A stretch of DNA of 64,000 nt, from positions 1 through 64,000 of the forward strand of contig CACYQO010000002.1 of the NCBI GenBank assembly GCA_902776545.1, read 5' to 3'. The DNA comes from an uncultured Prevotellaceae bacterium (lineage in GTDB: Bacteria > Bacteroidota > Bacteroidia > Bacteroidales > Bacteroidaceae). The translations under genes were made by a program, and so were the position numbers. Under the pieces are notes generated by a model, which did no database searches, was not told the DNA's origin, and was given only the letters and a program-made list of their open reading frames with translations. Below, piece after piece: positions 8,783-17,651 of the stretch (positions are counted from its first letter, which is position 1; each line of letters opens with the position of its first letter).

Positions 8783-9340
8783 ATGCAGCAGAGCTAGTAC
8801 ATTGTAAGCACACGCAGGGACACAGAGACGCAGGGACGCAGAGTCATTTGCCACTTTCAAGCATAACGCAGGGACTTTAGTTATACAGTATCTCAAGGGC
8901 GCAATGGGGTCAGGCACCTTTGCGCCCCCCCCATGGCTTGCCTGAGGATATCGCACTTCCATTATTCTCTTACTATAATCTCCAAGATGAATAAAACAGT
9001 CTGCATGAGAATAAATAATTTCGTAAGCTTCTTCTCTGTCAATAATTTTACAATAGTGCGGTTCAAAATTATGGCATGTTACAATAATTTTTGCCCCTTT
9101 ACTTTTGAGTTCATTCAATCTTCCGCCTATATGTTCTTTTTTGCATAAATCACTTTTTAATATCTGATCTGGCCAATGTATGTGAATAATATCATAGTCA
9201 TAGATAGAATCATTCCAGAAATTGTCTATTCCATACCCCCAAACAATATCCTTATGTTCAGTTGAGATACCGTCCATTAATGAAGAGATGTAGGGGTTCT
9301 GCTGTTTATATGGATTTTTTACCAACTGAAAGACTTTCAA
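8777..9340 (-). pseudogene. truncated GT4-type glycosyltransferase
   Basis: The first about 136 codons read as the N-terminal domain of a GT-B glycosyltransferase (MKVFQLVKNPYKQQNPYISS, IIHIHWPDQI, IIVTCHNFEPHY, ADCFIHLGDYSKRIME). At codon 136 (about position 8933) family-like sequence stops abruptly at a run of C/G. The remaining 50 codons run through a hairpin and ACGCAGGGAC repeats with no protein similarity I can see. The whole donor-binding C-terminal domain is missing, so the product should be inactive. The start overlaps the preceding minus-strand gene by 35 bases, so it was once the last gene of the ABC-exporter unit. Confidence 0.75.
8810..8930. repeat. ACGCAGGGAC repeats plus REP-like hairpin
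   Basis: Three to four copies of the word ACGCAGGGAC or CGCAGAG lie at 8816-8875. They are followed by a perfect 8-bp stem GGGCGCAA/TTGCGCCC (8897-8904 with 8920-8927) whose 15-base loop contains GGGGTCAGGCACC. The hairpin abuts the exact point where the glycosyltransferase remnant loses homology, which suggests that insertion or recombination at this element truncated the gene. The arrangement resembles REP elements, but no RAYT-type transposase is present here. Confidence 0.6.
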
Positions 9341-10328
9341 AATATTTAGAATATTTAGATTTATAAGAATGTAGTTTACGTGTTACTTTTAATAAAAATG
9401 TTGCACACGAATTAAAAAGAGAGAAATATCTTCTTTTTTTACAGATTTTGAACACAGCAGAATCAAACAACAACAAATCTTTACCTGAGATAATCATATT
9501 AGGAACATCAAAAGCAAATTTAGCTTCATCAACCATCTTTGAAATTTTATCAGAAATACAACCAGATTCTTTTATCTCATTCAAAAAATCGTGGTTATAA
9601 AAAAAACATGGATGATGAGCTTTTTCATAAATCATATAATGCATTATTTTCGCATTAGCAAGATATATGATTCCATTACGGATAATCTGACAGTTCCATT
9701 CTCCAGAAAGTTCTTTGATTGGATATTGGAATGATTCATTTGTGGCCGCTAAGGACGACTGGTCTGTATAATCACCTGTCTTCCCTTCTTTTTCTACCCA
9801 CTTGTTATGCCACATTTGATAAAACTTATGAGTAAGGGCACTATCCTTAACAAGCATTACACCAGAATTGTAATAGGCCAATGTTTCGCTCCATCTCCAT
9901 CCATCCCGCTCAGCATGAACTCGTAGTGTGTTTTTCTTTCTATTCTTTCCAATTAGTACATGCTTATCTTTAACGGCTCCAATATCACCAGTAAAACAAT
10001 CTATCTCTTCTAAATTGTCTGTGACAATTGTATCTGTGTCAACAAACAAGAAATCCCCTTTTACGTGTTGCCTAAGACAGGTTTTTAACCATCTGGATCT
10101 GCAGACTTTATTGTACTCTTCTGGTACATTGACAACAACTTTACTATCTATGTACTTCAATATTTCCCCTCGCTTCCCTGAAATAGTTGCGTTCGTATCC
10201 TGATCTACCACAAGTTCAACATACGCATTGGGATTATGCTTCCGCAGGGAAAATGCTGAAAGCAATGCCTGTTCAAGATAGATATCAGATTCATCACTGG
10301 TAACTACATATACTATTTTCGTTTTCAT
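9306..10328 (-). CDS. GT8-like glycosyltransferase
   Basis: The 340-residue protein starts KIVYVVTSDESDIYLEQALLSAFSLRKH, the usual start of GT-A enzymes that monitor stem saccharides, and has FVDTDTIV with the D97-T-D99 metal motif. YYNSGVMLVKDS matches the N-S-G motif found after DxD in GT8-like proteins. It is a cytoplasmic sugar transferase of unknown specificity. It lies downstream of the Wzt-like ATPase on the same strand, so it probably belongs to the ABC-dependent export pathway rather than to the plus-strand cluster. Confidence 0.75.
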   Translation of the reverse strand: MKTKIVYVVTSDESDIYLEQALLSAFSLRKHNPNAYVELVVDQDTNATISGKRGEILKYIDSKVVVNVPEEYNKVCRSRWLKTCLRQHVKGDFLFVDTDTIVTDNLEEIDCFTGDIGAVKDKHVLIGKNRKKNTLRVHAERDGWRWSETLAYYNSGVMLVKDSALTHKFYQMWHNKWVEKEGKTGDYTDQSSLAATNESFQYPIKELSGEWNCQIIRNGIIYLANAKIMHYMIYEKAHHPCFFYNHDFLNEIKESGCISDKISKMVDEAKFAFDVPNMIISGKDLLLFDSAVFKICKKRRYFSLFNSCATFLLKVTRKLHSYKSKYSKYFESLSVGKKSI

Positions 10329-10368
10329 CTGTTCTATTATTCATTGTTTATTTGCTAATCAGTTTAAG

Positions 10369-11637
10369 CTAAACTGACTCCAAACCGATAAAACCGTCGT
10401 TTGAAATACTGATTGGGTGCGCATATTGGTCAAAAAATCCTTCAATATGGATGGTTTGGCAATTGAGGGCCTGAAAGAAATCTTGACGACCGGGCTCATG
10501 AAGATAAAAATCGATATTGTAAACACCATCAGCCATATATTTGGGAAGACGAATGTGGCGATTAATGGTAAAATCACCAGGTTGAATGTCGTAAAGATGC
10601 CCTTTATAGCGACCTTCCATGAAGCAGGCCAATGGAGTTCCATCTAACTTTTTTATGATTAACTTGATGTCGCATCTCATGGGTTCACTGGTATTGCCCT
10701 TGACTAGTACATCGAGTACTTCTTGGCCGCTACTTAGGGAAGTGATGCTATATGGTGTGTGATTAATCTGTATCTCACTAATTCTTAAGAAACTCTTGCA
10801 TTTTTGGATACAATCTGTTATCAGTTTTTGTTCTTCTGGCTGAGAGTTAGCTGTTTCCAGATAATGATTGACAGCATCATCAACCGTACCGATGAAGTCC
10901 GTCATACCATCGCGAAGAACGACACCTTTTTGGCAGAGGTTACGGACGGCAGCCATATTGTGACTTACAAACAGTACCGTACGGCCTTGTCCCTTCGAGA
11001 CATCCTGCATTTTGCCAATGGCTTTTTTCTGGAATTCGGCATCGCCAACAGCAAGCACCTCATCAACTACTAAAATCTCCGGCTCCAGATGAGCGGCTAC
11101 AGCAAAACCTAAACGGACCTTCATACCCGAGGAATAGCGCTTGACAGGGGTGTCAATATATCGCTCGCAACCAGAAAAATCGACAATTTCGTCGAGTTTA
11201 CGGGTGACCTCCGCCTTCGTCATGCCCATGATGGCGCCATTCATATAGATATTCTCACGGCCTGTCATCTCTGGATGGAAGCCTGTACCAACCTCAAGCA
11301 ACGAGGCGATGCGGCCACAGACATTGATTTCGCCAACGGTTGGAGCTGTGACACGTGAAAGCAGTTTCAGCAGGGTGCTCTTACCAGCTCCATTCTTACC
11401 AATAATACCGACTACGTCACCTTGCTCCACACTGAAATTGATATCTTTCAGTGCCCATACAAATTCGCTTTCGCCCTTCGTGGCACGCACATTGGTATCA
11501 CCAATCTTCAGAAACGGGTCTTCCTTTCCCAGCACATTCATCACCCACCAACGATTCATGTCTTTTTTGAATGTGCCAATGGATACCAGTCCCAAGCGAT
11601 ACTGCTTGCCTACGTGATTAAACTCGATAGCCTTCAT
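10369..11637 (-). CDS. Wzt-like polysaccharide ABC transporter ATP-binding protein with C-terminal glycan-binding domain
   Basis: ATG 11637 gives MKAIEFNHVGKQYRLG, the natural family start; a longer reading frame upstream overlaps the permease gene. The 422-residue protein has Walker A GKNGAGKST, the signature YSSGMKVRLGFAVA, Walker B ILVVDEVLAVGD and the H-loop VLFVSHNMAAVRN. The last about 150 residues form a beta-rich extension, as in O-antigen Wzt proteins that recognise the modified glycan end before export. The permease gene ends four bases upstream, forming a two-gene exporter. Confidence 0.93.
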   Translation of the reverse strand: MKAIEFNHVGKQYRLGLVSIGTFKKDMNRWWVMNVLGKEDPFLKIGDTNVRATKGESEFVWALKDINFSVEQGDVVGIIGKNGAGKSTLLKLLSRVTAPTVGEINVCGRIASLLEVGTGFHPEMTGRENIYMNGAIMGMTKAEVTRKLDEIVDFSGCERYIDTPVKRYSSGMKVRLGFAVAAHLEPEILVVDEVLAVGDAEFQKKAIGKMQDVSKGQGRTVLFVSHNMAAVRNLCQKGVVLRDGMTDFIGTVDDAVNHYLETANSQPEEQKLITDCIQKCKSFLRISEIQINHTPYSITSLSSGQEVLDVLVKGNTSEPMRCDIKLIIKKLDGTPLACFMEGRYKGHLYDIQPGDFTINRHIRLPKYMADGVYNIDFYLHEPGRQDFFQALNCQTIHIEGFFDQYAHPISISNDGFIGLESV

Positions 11638-11641
11638 ACGC

Positions 11642-12502
11642 TTAAACAGTATCCATGAAATTTCGTTGTACCTTATTAAATATGGCAACGCTGAATAGCA
11701 ACAGCACGCTCATAAACAGGAAGCTATAGCCTAAGGCGAGCCAAGAGAAATAGCCCTGTCCCAACGTGGCATACTTGAAAGCCTCGATGATGGAGGTCAT
11801 CGGGTTGGCCATAATCAGCGTGCGTAAGGGGCCGTCTTCCACCATACTAAGTGGATAGACAATGGGGGTGGCGTACATCCAGAGTTGGACGATAAATGTG
11901 AAGAGAATCGTAAAGTCACGATACTTCGTGGTTATCGAGGAGATCAGGATGCCAAAGCCAAGGCCAAGACCAGCCAACATCACTATCAAAAGGGGCGTAA
12001 GTAGGATTGCCCAATTGGGGGCAATAGGAGCGCCATTCATGAAGAAAAAGAGATAGAGCACCACAAAAAGTCCTACCTGTATGGCAAATCGAAGCAGATT
12101 GGATATCACCACAGCGATGGGTACCACCAGACGTGGGAAATAGACCTTGCCGAACATGTTCTGATTGGCAGTGAACGTTTTTGATGATTGATTCAGGCAG
12201 TCGGAGAAATAGAACCAACAGATGTTGCCAGCCATATAGAAAAGGGCCTGGGGCATCCCGTCCGTGCTCATCTTAGCAATATTTCCAAACACCACCATAT
12301 TCATGATGACGGTCAGAATGGGCTGGATTAGATACCATAGCGGACCAAGGATGGTCTGCTTATACTGTACCACGATATTGCGCCTGACGAACAGTTCTAT
12401 CAGGTCGCGATAGCGCCAGATCTCGCCCAGATCGATGTGCCACAGCCTCTCGTAAGGCCGTATCCGCATGGTCCAATATTGATTTGTCGTATTTTCTGTC
12501 AT
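11642..12502 (-). CDS. Wzm-like ABC-2 type polysaccharide export permease
   Basis: The product has six membrane segments and the family N-terminal amphipathic lead (LWHIDLGEIWRYRDLIELFV, then RRNIVVQYKQTILGPLW). GLGFGILISSITTKYRDF matches the third periplasmic/gate region of Wzm proteins. Start choice is uncertain: ATG 12502 (MTENTTNQYW) is used, but in-frame ATGs at 12517 and 12529 would add 5 or 9 residues. It moves undecaprenyl-linked polysaccharide across the inner membrane with the downstream ATPase. A good TATCTTTG promoter lies about 60 bases upstream. Confidence 0.92.
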   Translation of the reverse strand: MTENTTNQYWTMRIRPYERLWHIDLGEIWRYRDLIELFVRRNIVVQYKQTILGPLWYLIQPILTVIMNMVVFGNIAKMSTDGMPQALFYMAGNICWFYFSDCLNQSSKTFTANQNMFGKVYFPRLVVPIAVVISNLLRFAIQVGLFVVLYLFFFMNGAPIAPNWAILLTPLLIVMLAGLGLGFGILISSITTKYRDFTILFTFIVQLWMYATPIVYPLSMVEDGPLRTLIMANPMTSIIEAFKYATLGQGYFSWLALGYSFLFMSVLLLFSVAIFNKVQRNFMDTV

Positions 12503-12563
12503 TACATAAATATGCATCCATCCTCTCACCGCCTTACATCAGCAGTTTCTTGGCAGGACGCTG

Positions 12564-12596
12564 CAAAGATAAAACAAATTTTTGAACCTTACAAAC
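12564..12596 (-). promoter_or_regulatory. Bacteroidetes-type promoter for the ABC exporter unit
   Basis: Read on the minus strand, TATCTTTG (12571 down to 12564) is preceded about 20 bases upstream by TTTG (12595-12592). This is the -33/-7 arrangement known for the Bacteroidetes primary sigma factor. It would drive wzm-wzt and the glycosyltransferases behind them. Confidence 0.7.
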
Positions 12597-12685
12597 ATTT
12601 TTGAGAGAAATAAGGAATATATGCTCCAGAAGGAACAGTGCCTGCAGGGTTTCTGTGGCATGAAATGAAAATAAATCGCAATAAA

Positions 12686-12717
12686 TTTGGTTTTCTGCTT
12701 ACTTAACTGTATCTTTG
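12686..12717 (+). promoter_or_regulatory. promoter upstream of the small exported protein gene
   Basis: TTTGG at 12686 and TATCTTTG at 12710-12717 are separated by about 19 bases, a close match to the TTTG/TAnnTTTG promoter. The start codon of the next gene is 28 bases downstream. Confidence 0.75.
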
Positions 12718-12744
12718 TAGCCGTTTATTCAAATCATTCTGACA

Positions 12745-13248
12745 ATGATCAAAAAACTATTTCTTGTTATGGGTCTTTTAGGATTGTTCTCTGTCTGCAA
12801 AGGGCAGGAGAACGCTGAACAGCCTGCCACTATGCCGCAGGGGAAGTTGTTGCGCGTGATGTATGAGTATCATGGTATGAGGATGGATGAGTTTAGTGAT
12901 TTCGACCTCAAACGTAGCGCTGACAAGGGCGACAGTGAATTCAAATTTCGTCATTACAGTAGCGATGTGTCCATAGACGGTGTAGCCGATTCGCTCTTCA
13001 CCGCTGCCTATCGCATCATAGAGGAGGAGCGCATGTATGAGTACGGCAGCCATTATGGTCTGTCGCCAGAACTGGAGCGAGGCATGCTGGACGGCTTCAG
13101 ATGGAGTTTCGATGCCTACTTTGAGAATGGCGAGCGTATCTCGTCGTCTGGACGTCACGTTATGCCTGATGGCAATGGGCTACGCCGAATAGAGAATTTG
13201 CTCCGCGATGCTGCCGAGGCCGCAATAAATGCCACACTCGACAGGTAG
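12745..13248 (+). CDS. small exported protein of unknown function
   Basis: The 167-residue product starts with a clear Sec signal peptide (MIKKLFLVMGLLGLFSVCKG, cleavage likely before QENAEQ). The mature part is charged, with short beta-prone stretches (GKLLRVMYEYHGMRMDEF, FRWSFDAYFENGER). I do not recognise a domain. It has its own promoter and is followed 23 bases later by the NUDIX gene, so the two may be co-transcribed with pyrK-pyrD. Confidence 0.7.
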   Translation: MIKKLFLVMGLLGLFSVCKGQENAEQPATMPQGKLLRVMYEYHGMRMDEFSDFDLKRSADKGDSEFKFRHYSSDVSIDGVADSLFTAAYRIIEEERMYEYGSHYGLSPELERGMLDGFRWSFDAYFENGERISSSGRHVMPDGNGLRRIENLLRDAAEAAINATLDR

Positions 13249-13271
13249 ACGTAATATTTTAAATAGGTGAA

Positions 13272-13784
13272 ATGGAAGACAATAGTAAGGAACGTTTTCC
13301 GATTGTAGATGAGGGGGGACGAGTTGTTGGGGCAGCCACGAGGGGTGAGTGCCACAATGGCTCAAAGTTGTTGCACCCAGTGGTTCACCTGCATGTGTTC
13401 AACTCACGTGGCGAGGTCTATCTCCAGAAACGGCCGGAGTGGAAGGATATCCAGCCTGGCAAGTGGGATACGTCTGTGGGAGGTCACATCGACTATGGTG
13501 AGACGCCTGAGCAGGCACTCGTCAGGGAGGTAGGCGAGGAACTTGGTATCACGGATTTCGTGCCGGAAAGGATAGGAATGTACGTGTTTGAAAGCCGTCG
13601 GGAACGGGAATTGGTCTATGTACACCGTACGACCTACGATGGTCCAGTCCGTCCGTCAGCCGAAGAACTCGACGGTGGGCGATTCTGGTCGATGGATGAG
13701 ATTCGTGCAGCCATAGGCCAGCAGATTCTCACGCCGAATTTCGAGAGTGAGTTCCAAAGATTCTTCTTGACGGATCTTTTTTAG
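13272..13784 (+). CDS. NUDIX hydrolase
   Basis: The NUDIX box is complete within residues about 73-95 (GGHIDYGETPEQALVREV followed by GEELGI), carrying the REUxEE metal-binding glutamates. The beginning (FPIVDEGGRVVGAATRGECH, then HPVVHLHVFNSRGEVYLQKR) is typical of the YfcD/IPP-isomerase-like branch. It would hydrolyse a nucleoside-diphosphate-linked compound; the exact substrate cannot be told. At 170 residues it is a standard single-domain protein. It sits 17 bases before pyrK. Confidence 0.9.
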   Translation: MEDNSKERFPIVDEGGRVVGAATRGECHNGSKLLHPVVHLHVFNSRGEVYLQKRPEWKDIQPGKWDTSVGGHIDYGETPEQALVREVGEELGITDFVPERIGMYVFESRRERELVYVHRTTYDGPVRPSAEELDGGRFWSMDEIRAAIGQQILTPNFESEFQRFFLTDLF

Positions 13785-13801
13785 TTGAAAATACAAAGAT
13801 T

Positions 13802-14575
13802 ATGAAGAAATACTTATTAGATTTGACCGTGAAGGCGGTGGAGAGGATTCACGAGCGGTATGTGCTGATCAGACTTATCGACGGGAAACCGCTGCCGGAG
13901 ATGGTGCCTGGGCAGTTTGTGGAAGTGCGGGTGGATGGTTCGCCCAGCACGTTCCTGCGCCGGCCTATTTCCATCAATTTTGTGGATAGAGAACAGAATG
14001 AGCTGTGGCTGTTGGTGGCTACGGTTGGTGAAGGGACGAGAAAACTGGCTGAGTTGAAGGCAGGCGATCTGTTGAACTGTCTGTTGCCCCTCGGTAATGG
14101 CTTTACCGCAGCGAAACAAGGTGAGAAAGTACTGCTGATTGGCGGTGGAGTGGGGGTTGCGCCCTTGCTCTACATGGGCGCCGAGATGCAGAGTCAGGGT
14201 ATTGAACCCACTTTCCTGCTTGGTGCGCGAACGGCGAAGGATCTGTTGCTCTTGGATATATTTAAGAGGTACGGGCGCGTATTTGTCACCACCGAAGACG
14301 GCAGCGAGGGCGAAAAGGGTTTTGTGACCAATCACAGCATCCTCCAGAATGAACGGTTTGACCGTATCTCCACTTGTGGTCCTACGCCGATGATGAAGGC
14401 TGTGGCGCGTTTCGCCAAGGAGAAAGGCATCGACTGCGAAGCGTCGCTCGAGAATCTGATGGCTTGCGGACTGGGTGCCTGTCTCTGTTGTGTGGAGAAG
14501 ACGACGGAAGGAAATCTGTGTGTCTGTAAGGATGGTCCCGTATTTAATATCAAGAAGTTATTATGGCAAGTTTAG
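13802..14575 (+). CDS. pyrK: dihydroorotate dehydrogenase B electron-transfer subunit PyrK
   Basis: A 257-residue iron-sulfur flavoprotein. The FAD site is [10 protein letters not shown] near residue 55, and the NAD-binding region is [11 protein letters not shown]. The C-terminal [2Fe-2S] cluster is bound by C222, C227, C230 and C242 ([10 protein letters not shown] and CVC). It passes electrons from dihydroorotate, via PyrD, to NAD in pyrimidine synthesis. Its last 13 bases overlap the start of pyrD, as expected for two subunits of one complex. Confidence 0.95.
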   Translation: MKKYLLDLTVKAVERIHERYVLIRLIDGKPLPEMVPGQFVEVRVDGSPSTFLRRPISINFVDREQNELWLLVATVGEGTRKLAELKAGDLLNCLLPLGNGFTAAKQGEKVLLIGGGVGVAPLLYMGAEMQSQGIEPTFLLGARTAKDLLLLDIFKRYGRVFVTTEDGSEGEKGFVTNHSILQNERFDRISTCGPTPMMKAVARFAKEKGIDCEASLENLMACGLGACLCCVEKTTEGNLCVCKDGPVFNIKKLLWQV

Positions 14576-15471
14576 AAGTAAAGATAGGAGAATTGCGGCT
14601 GAAGAACCCTGTGATGACGGCTTCTGGCACCTTTGGCTATGGGCTGGAGTTTGCCGACTTGATGCCGCTCGACGGTATTGGTGGAATTGTTGTGAAGGGT
14701 ACGACACTCAAGCCTCGTGAGGGCAACGATTATCCCCGTATGGCAGAGACGGCCAGCGGTATGCTGAACTGTGTGGGTCTGCAAAATAAGGGCGTGGACT
14801 ACTTCTGCGAACATATCTATCCGCAGATCAAGGATATCGACACGAATATGATTGTCAACGTAAGTGGTTCGTCGCCAGAGGATTATGCCGAGTGTGCAGC
14901 CCGAATCGATGCGCTGGAGAAGATTCCTGCTATCGAGTTGAATATCTCTTGTCCCAATGTGAAGGATGGCGGTATGGCCTTTGGCGTCACTTGTGCTGGT
15001 GCCTCGAGTGTGGTGAAGGCCGTCAGGAAGGCTTATCATAAGACCCTGATTGTGAAGCTCTCGCCGAATGTGACGGATATCGCCGAGATTGCCCGAGCCG
15101 TTGAGGCGGAGGGGGCCGACAGTGTGTCGCTGATCAACACACTGATGGGAATGGCGATAGATATCGAGAAGCGTAAGACGCTTCTGAGCATCAATACGGG
15201 TGGATTGAGCGGTCCTGCCGTGAAACCTGTGGCATTAAGAATGGTGTGGCAGGTGGCGAAGGCTGTGAAGATCCCCGTTGTTGGCCTGGGTGGCATCTGT
15301 TCGGCGAAGGATGCAATAGAGTTCCTGATGGCTGGTGCTACAGCGATAGAGATCGGAACGGCCAATTTTCTCGATCCGGCTATATCTATTAAGGTACGCG
15401 ACGGCATCAACGACTGGCTTGATGCCCACGGCTGCCAATCGGTGCAGGAAATTATAGGCGTGATCAGTTGA
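14563..15471 (+). CDS. pyrD: dihydroorotate dehydrogenase B catalytic subunit PyrD (class 1B)
   Basis: FMN-dependent TIM-barrel enzyme of 302 residues. The active-site Cys is C130 in LNISCPNVK, which marks class 1B; class 2 enzymes use Ser. [13 protein letters not shown] and [16 protein letters not shown] are the phosphate- and FMN-binding segments. It oxidises dihydroorotate to orotate with PyrK as electron acceptor. It is followed by a strong GC hairpin. Confidence 0.96.
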   Translation: MASLEVKIGELRLKNPVMTASGTFGYGLEFADLMPLDGIGGIVVKGTTLKPREGNDYPRMAETASGMLNCVGLQNKGVDYFCEHIYPQIKDIDTNMIVNVSGSSPEDYAECAARIDALEKIPAIELNISCPNVKDGGMAFGVTCAGASSVVKAVRKAYHKTLIVKLSPNVTDIAEIARAVEAEGADSVSLINTLMGMAIDIEKRKTLLSINTGGLSGPAVKPVALRMVWQVAKAVKIPVVGLGGICSAKDAIEFLMAGATAIEIGTANFLDPAISIKVRDGINDWLDAHGCQSVQEIIGVIS

Positions 15472-15496
15472 ACACGCCTATTTTTATAACAAATTT

Positions 15497-15520
15497 GGGG
15501 GCTGCCAATCGGCAGCCCCC
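15497..15520. terminator. strong GC hairpin after pyrD
   Basis: GGGGGCTGCC and GGCAGCCCCC make a perfect 10-bp stem with the loop AATC. It begins 26 bases after the pyrD stop and lies between convergent genes (pyrD and aroC). There is no T-run on the plus side, but the minus side runs into an A/T-rich stretch. The remaining bases to 15660 are A/T-rich with no gene seen. The word GGCTGCCAATCGG also occurs inside the pyrD 3' end (about 15430), so the hairpin may have arisen by local duplication. Confidence 0.65.
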
Positions 15521-15660
15521 AACCAACACAAAAACTAAACTAGACTTAACTAAAACATTTTAGGATTTTCACAAACCCTTGAATGCAAGTGCAAATATAC
15601 GGAAACTTTCCGAATACTGCAAAACTTTTTTGCATTTTTTTGCAATAAAGATGCTTTTTT

Positions 15661-16734
15661 CTATAAAATGGCTGAATTACTCAGCAAAATATAGTCTAAA
15701 ATTGTCATTGCAGCCATCGCTTCGACGACAGGCACCGCCCTCGGCAAAACACAAGGATCGTGGCGTCCTCGGGCAGTGAAAGTGGTGGGATTTCCTTCGA
15801 GGTCGATCGTCTGCTGTTCCTGCAAAATAGTTGCTACAGGTTTGAATGCCACACGGAAATAAATGTCCTGGCCGTTGGTGATGCCTCCTTGGATGCCGCC
15901 GCTGTGATTGGTGACGGTTGTGGTACAACCGTCGACGGAACGGAAGACGTCGTTTTGCTCTGAGCCTCTGGCTGTTACGCCGTCGAAGCCCTCACCATAT
16001 TCAAAGCCCTTGACGGCATTGATGCTCAGCATCGCAGCACCTAAGGCTGCATGGAGCTTGCCGAACTCTGGTTCACCCACTCCTGCGGGACAACCTTTGA
16101 TGACGCAGGTGATGACACCGCCGATGGTGTCGCCTTCAGCCTTCATCCGTGCTATCAGCGCCTCCATCTCTGCGGCTTTCTCAGGATCCGGACAGCGTAC
16201 GGCGTTCGATTCCGTCTGAGAGAGGTCGTAGCGAGTGTAATCACGATCCAAAGCGATATCACCCACCTGTGAGGTGTAAGCCTGGATAGTGATACCTTTC
16301 TGCTGGAGCACCAGTTTGGCCAGAGCACCACCCACACAACGGCTGATGGTGATACGGGCCGAAGAGCGTCCGCCACCACGATGATCGCGGATGCCGTATT
16401 TCTGATGATAAGTGTAGTCGGCGTGGGAAGGGCGGAACAGACAGCGCAGGTTCTCATAGTCCTGCGAGTGCTGGTTCTGGTTCCTGACGATGAATCCGAT
16501 GGGACAGCCCGTCGACTTCCCTTCAAAGACGCCGCTGAGCAGTTCCACCTGATCTGCCTCCTGCCGCGAAGTGGTGATATGGCTCTGCCCAGGACGGCGA
16601 CGGTTCAGTTCCTGTTGGATGAACGCCAGATCGATGTCCACACCTGGCGGCATACCGTCGACGACACCTCCGATGGCCTCACCGTGACTCTCGCCGAAGG
16701 TGGTCAGTCTGAAGATATTTCCAAATGTATTCAC
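15661..16734 (-). CDS. aroC: chorismate synthase AroC
   Basis: A complete 357-residue enzyme. It begins [17 protein letters not shown], has the family signatures [26 protein letters not shown] and [14 protein letters not shown], and ends [14 protein letters not shown]. It converts EPSP to chorismate using reduced FMN, the last common step to the aromatic amino acids and folate. The rest of the aromatic branch (pheA, DAHP synthase, tyrA) is about 24 kb away. The SlyD-type gene lies upstream on the same strand with a repeat-filled gap. Confidence 0.97.
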   Translation of the reverse strand: MNTFGNIFRLTTFGESHGEAIGGVVDGMPPGVDIDLAFIQQELNRRRPGQSHITTSRQEADQVELLSGVFEGKSTGCPIGFIVRNQNQHSQDYENLRCLFRPSHADYTYHQKYGIRDHRGGGRSSARITISRCVGGALAKLVLQQKGITIQAYTSQVGDIALDRDYTRYDLSQTESNAVRCPDPEKAAEMEALIARMKAEGDTIGGVITCVIKGCPAGVGEPEFGKLHAALGAAMLSINAVKGFEYGEGFDGVTARGSEQNDVFRSVDGCTTTVTNHSGGIQGGITNGQDIYFRVAFKPVATILQEQQTIDLEGNPTTFTARGRHDPCVLPRAVPVVEAMAAMTILDYILLSNSAIL

Positions 16735-16735
16735 T

Positions 16736-16782
16736 TTTTTACCTTTTTACCTTTCACTTTTCACTCTTCACTTTTCACTTCA
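16736..16782. repeat. TTTTCACTTTTCAC-type tandem repeat between slyD and aroC
   Basis: The gap is almost wholly built of CTTTTCA/CTCTTCA units (reverse complement GTGAAAAGTGAAGAGTGAAA). The same word family occurs in frame inside the inositol-phosphatase gene (about 51997-52062), in the pheA upstream region (about 40440) and at the 3' end of the debranching enzyme gene. Confidence 0.65.
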
Positions 16783-17370
16783 ATGGCAGTGTCCGCAGCC
16801 TCCTTCGTGGTGTCCGCAACCGTCGCCGCAGTCCTCACCACAGTTATTTCCATGATGTCCGCAGCCCTGACAACCGCCTGTCAGCATCTTGATCAGATGT
16901 TGTATCTCTTCTTCCGTAGCCACACGGTTCTCTTTCACCTCGCCGACGAAGTTCAGTTCCTTGCCAGCCAGCGGGTGGTTCGTGTCGATGGTAACGCCGT
17001 CGTCCTCGATTTTTATGACCTTGGCCATAAACTGATGGTCTTCGGTATCGTTCATCGTGATGATGGCTCCCTCGAAGATATGCTCGTGGTCGAACTTGCC
17101 ATTGATGCAGAAGATATCACGCTCCAGTTTGTGGACGCCCTCAGGGATATAATTCCCGAAGGCCTCATCGGGTTGCAGGGTGAAATCAAACGTTTTGCCC
17201 TTCTCCAGACCGATGAGGTTCTTCTCAAAGGCGTCGAGGGCGATGCCATATCCGGTGATGAACTCAAAGGGGCGGTCTGCGCCCGTCTGCTCTTCCAGCG
17301 ACTTTTCTCCGTCAGTCACAGTGTACAGCTGGTATGTAACTGAGAGGAATCTGTTTTGTGGTTTATCCAT
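16780..17370 (-). CDS. SlyD-like FKBP-type peptidyl-prolyl isomerase with metal-binding tail
   Basis: The 196-residue protein has the SlyD layout. A split FKBP domain (YGIALDAFEKNLIGLEKGKT, DEAFGNYIPEG) holds an insert-in-flap chaperone domain, and DTNHPLAGKELNFVGEV precedes the tail. The last about 35 residues are very rich in Cys, His and Gly (GGCQGCGHHGNNCGEDCG), a nickel/zinc-binding tail as in E. coli SlyD. It acts in cytoplasmic protein folding and perhaps metal delivery. A TACCTTTG promoter lies about 30 bases upstream. Confidence 0.92.
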   Translation of the reverse strand: MDKPQNRFLSVTYQLYTVTDGEKSLEEQTGADRPFEFITGYGIALDAFEKNLIGLEKGKTFDFTLQPDEAFGNYIPEGVHKLERDIFCINGKFDHEHIFEGAIITMNDTEDHQFMAKVIKIEDDGVTIDTNHPLAGKELNFVGEVKENRVATEEEIQHLIKMLTGGCQGCGHHGNNCGEDCGDGCGHHEGGCGHCH

Positions 17371-17400
17371 TCTTATACCTTATTAATATATAATGCGCTG

Positions 17401-17408
17401 CAAAGGTA
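17401..17408 (-). promoter_or_regulatory. -7 box upstream of the SlyD-type gene
   Basis: CAAAGGTA on the plus strand reads TACCTTTG on the minus strand, followed by GCAGCG. No convincing -33 TTTG is present. It is 31 bases from the start codon. Confidence 0.6.
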
Positions 17409-17528
17409 CGCATTTTCCCTGAAATAAGTGCCATATTACGGTGAAAATATGAAATTTTCGTTATTCGTGGCATTATTTGACATGCATCAACAAAAGGGCT
17501 GTTATCGCACACAATCACGCAAAAAAGC

Positions 17529-17559
17529 TTGTGGGTTCCAAAAAGTCGCCGTACCTTTG
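17529..17559 (+). promoter_or_regulatory. promoter for the 120-residue exported protein
   Basis: TTGTGGG at 17529 and TACCTTTG at 17552-17559 have the expected spacing of about 20 bases. The transcript would have a leader of about 85 bases before ATG 17652. Confidence 0.7.
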
Positions 17560-17651
17560 CACCGTCAAAAGACATTTAGGATAACATTTTAGTATTAAAG
17601 TAGGGGCGGCCCAACACACCGCTCTGAGTAAAGAAAAGAAAGGGTAAAAAG

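Noticed and set aside
16381..17343. 320-codon plus-strand frame opposite aroC and the SlyD-type gene
   Set aside because: Both minus-strand genes are complete and recognisable; the plus-strand reading has no family features.
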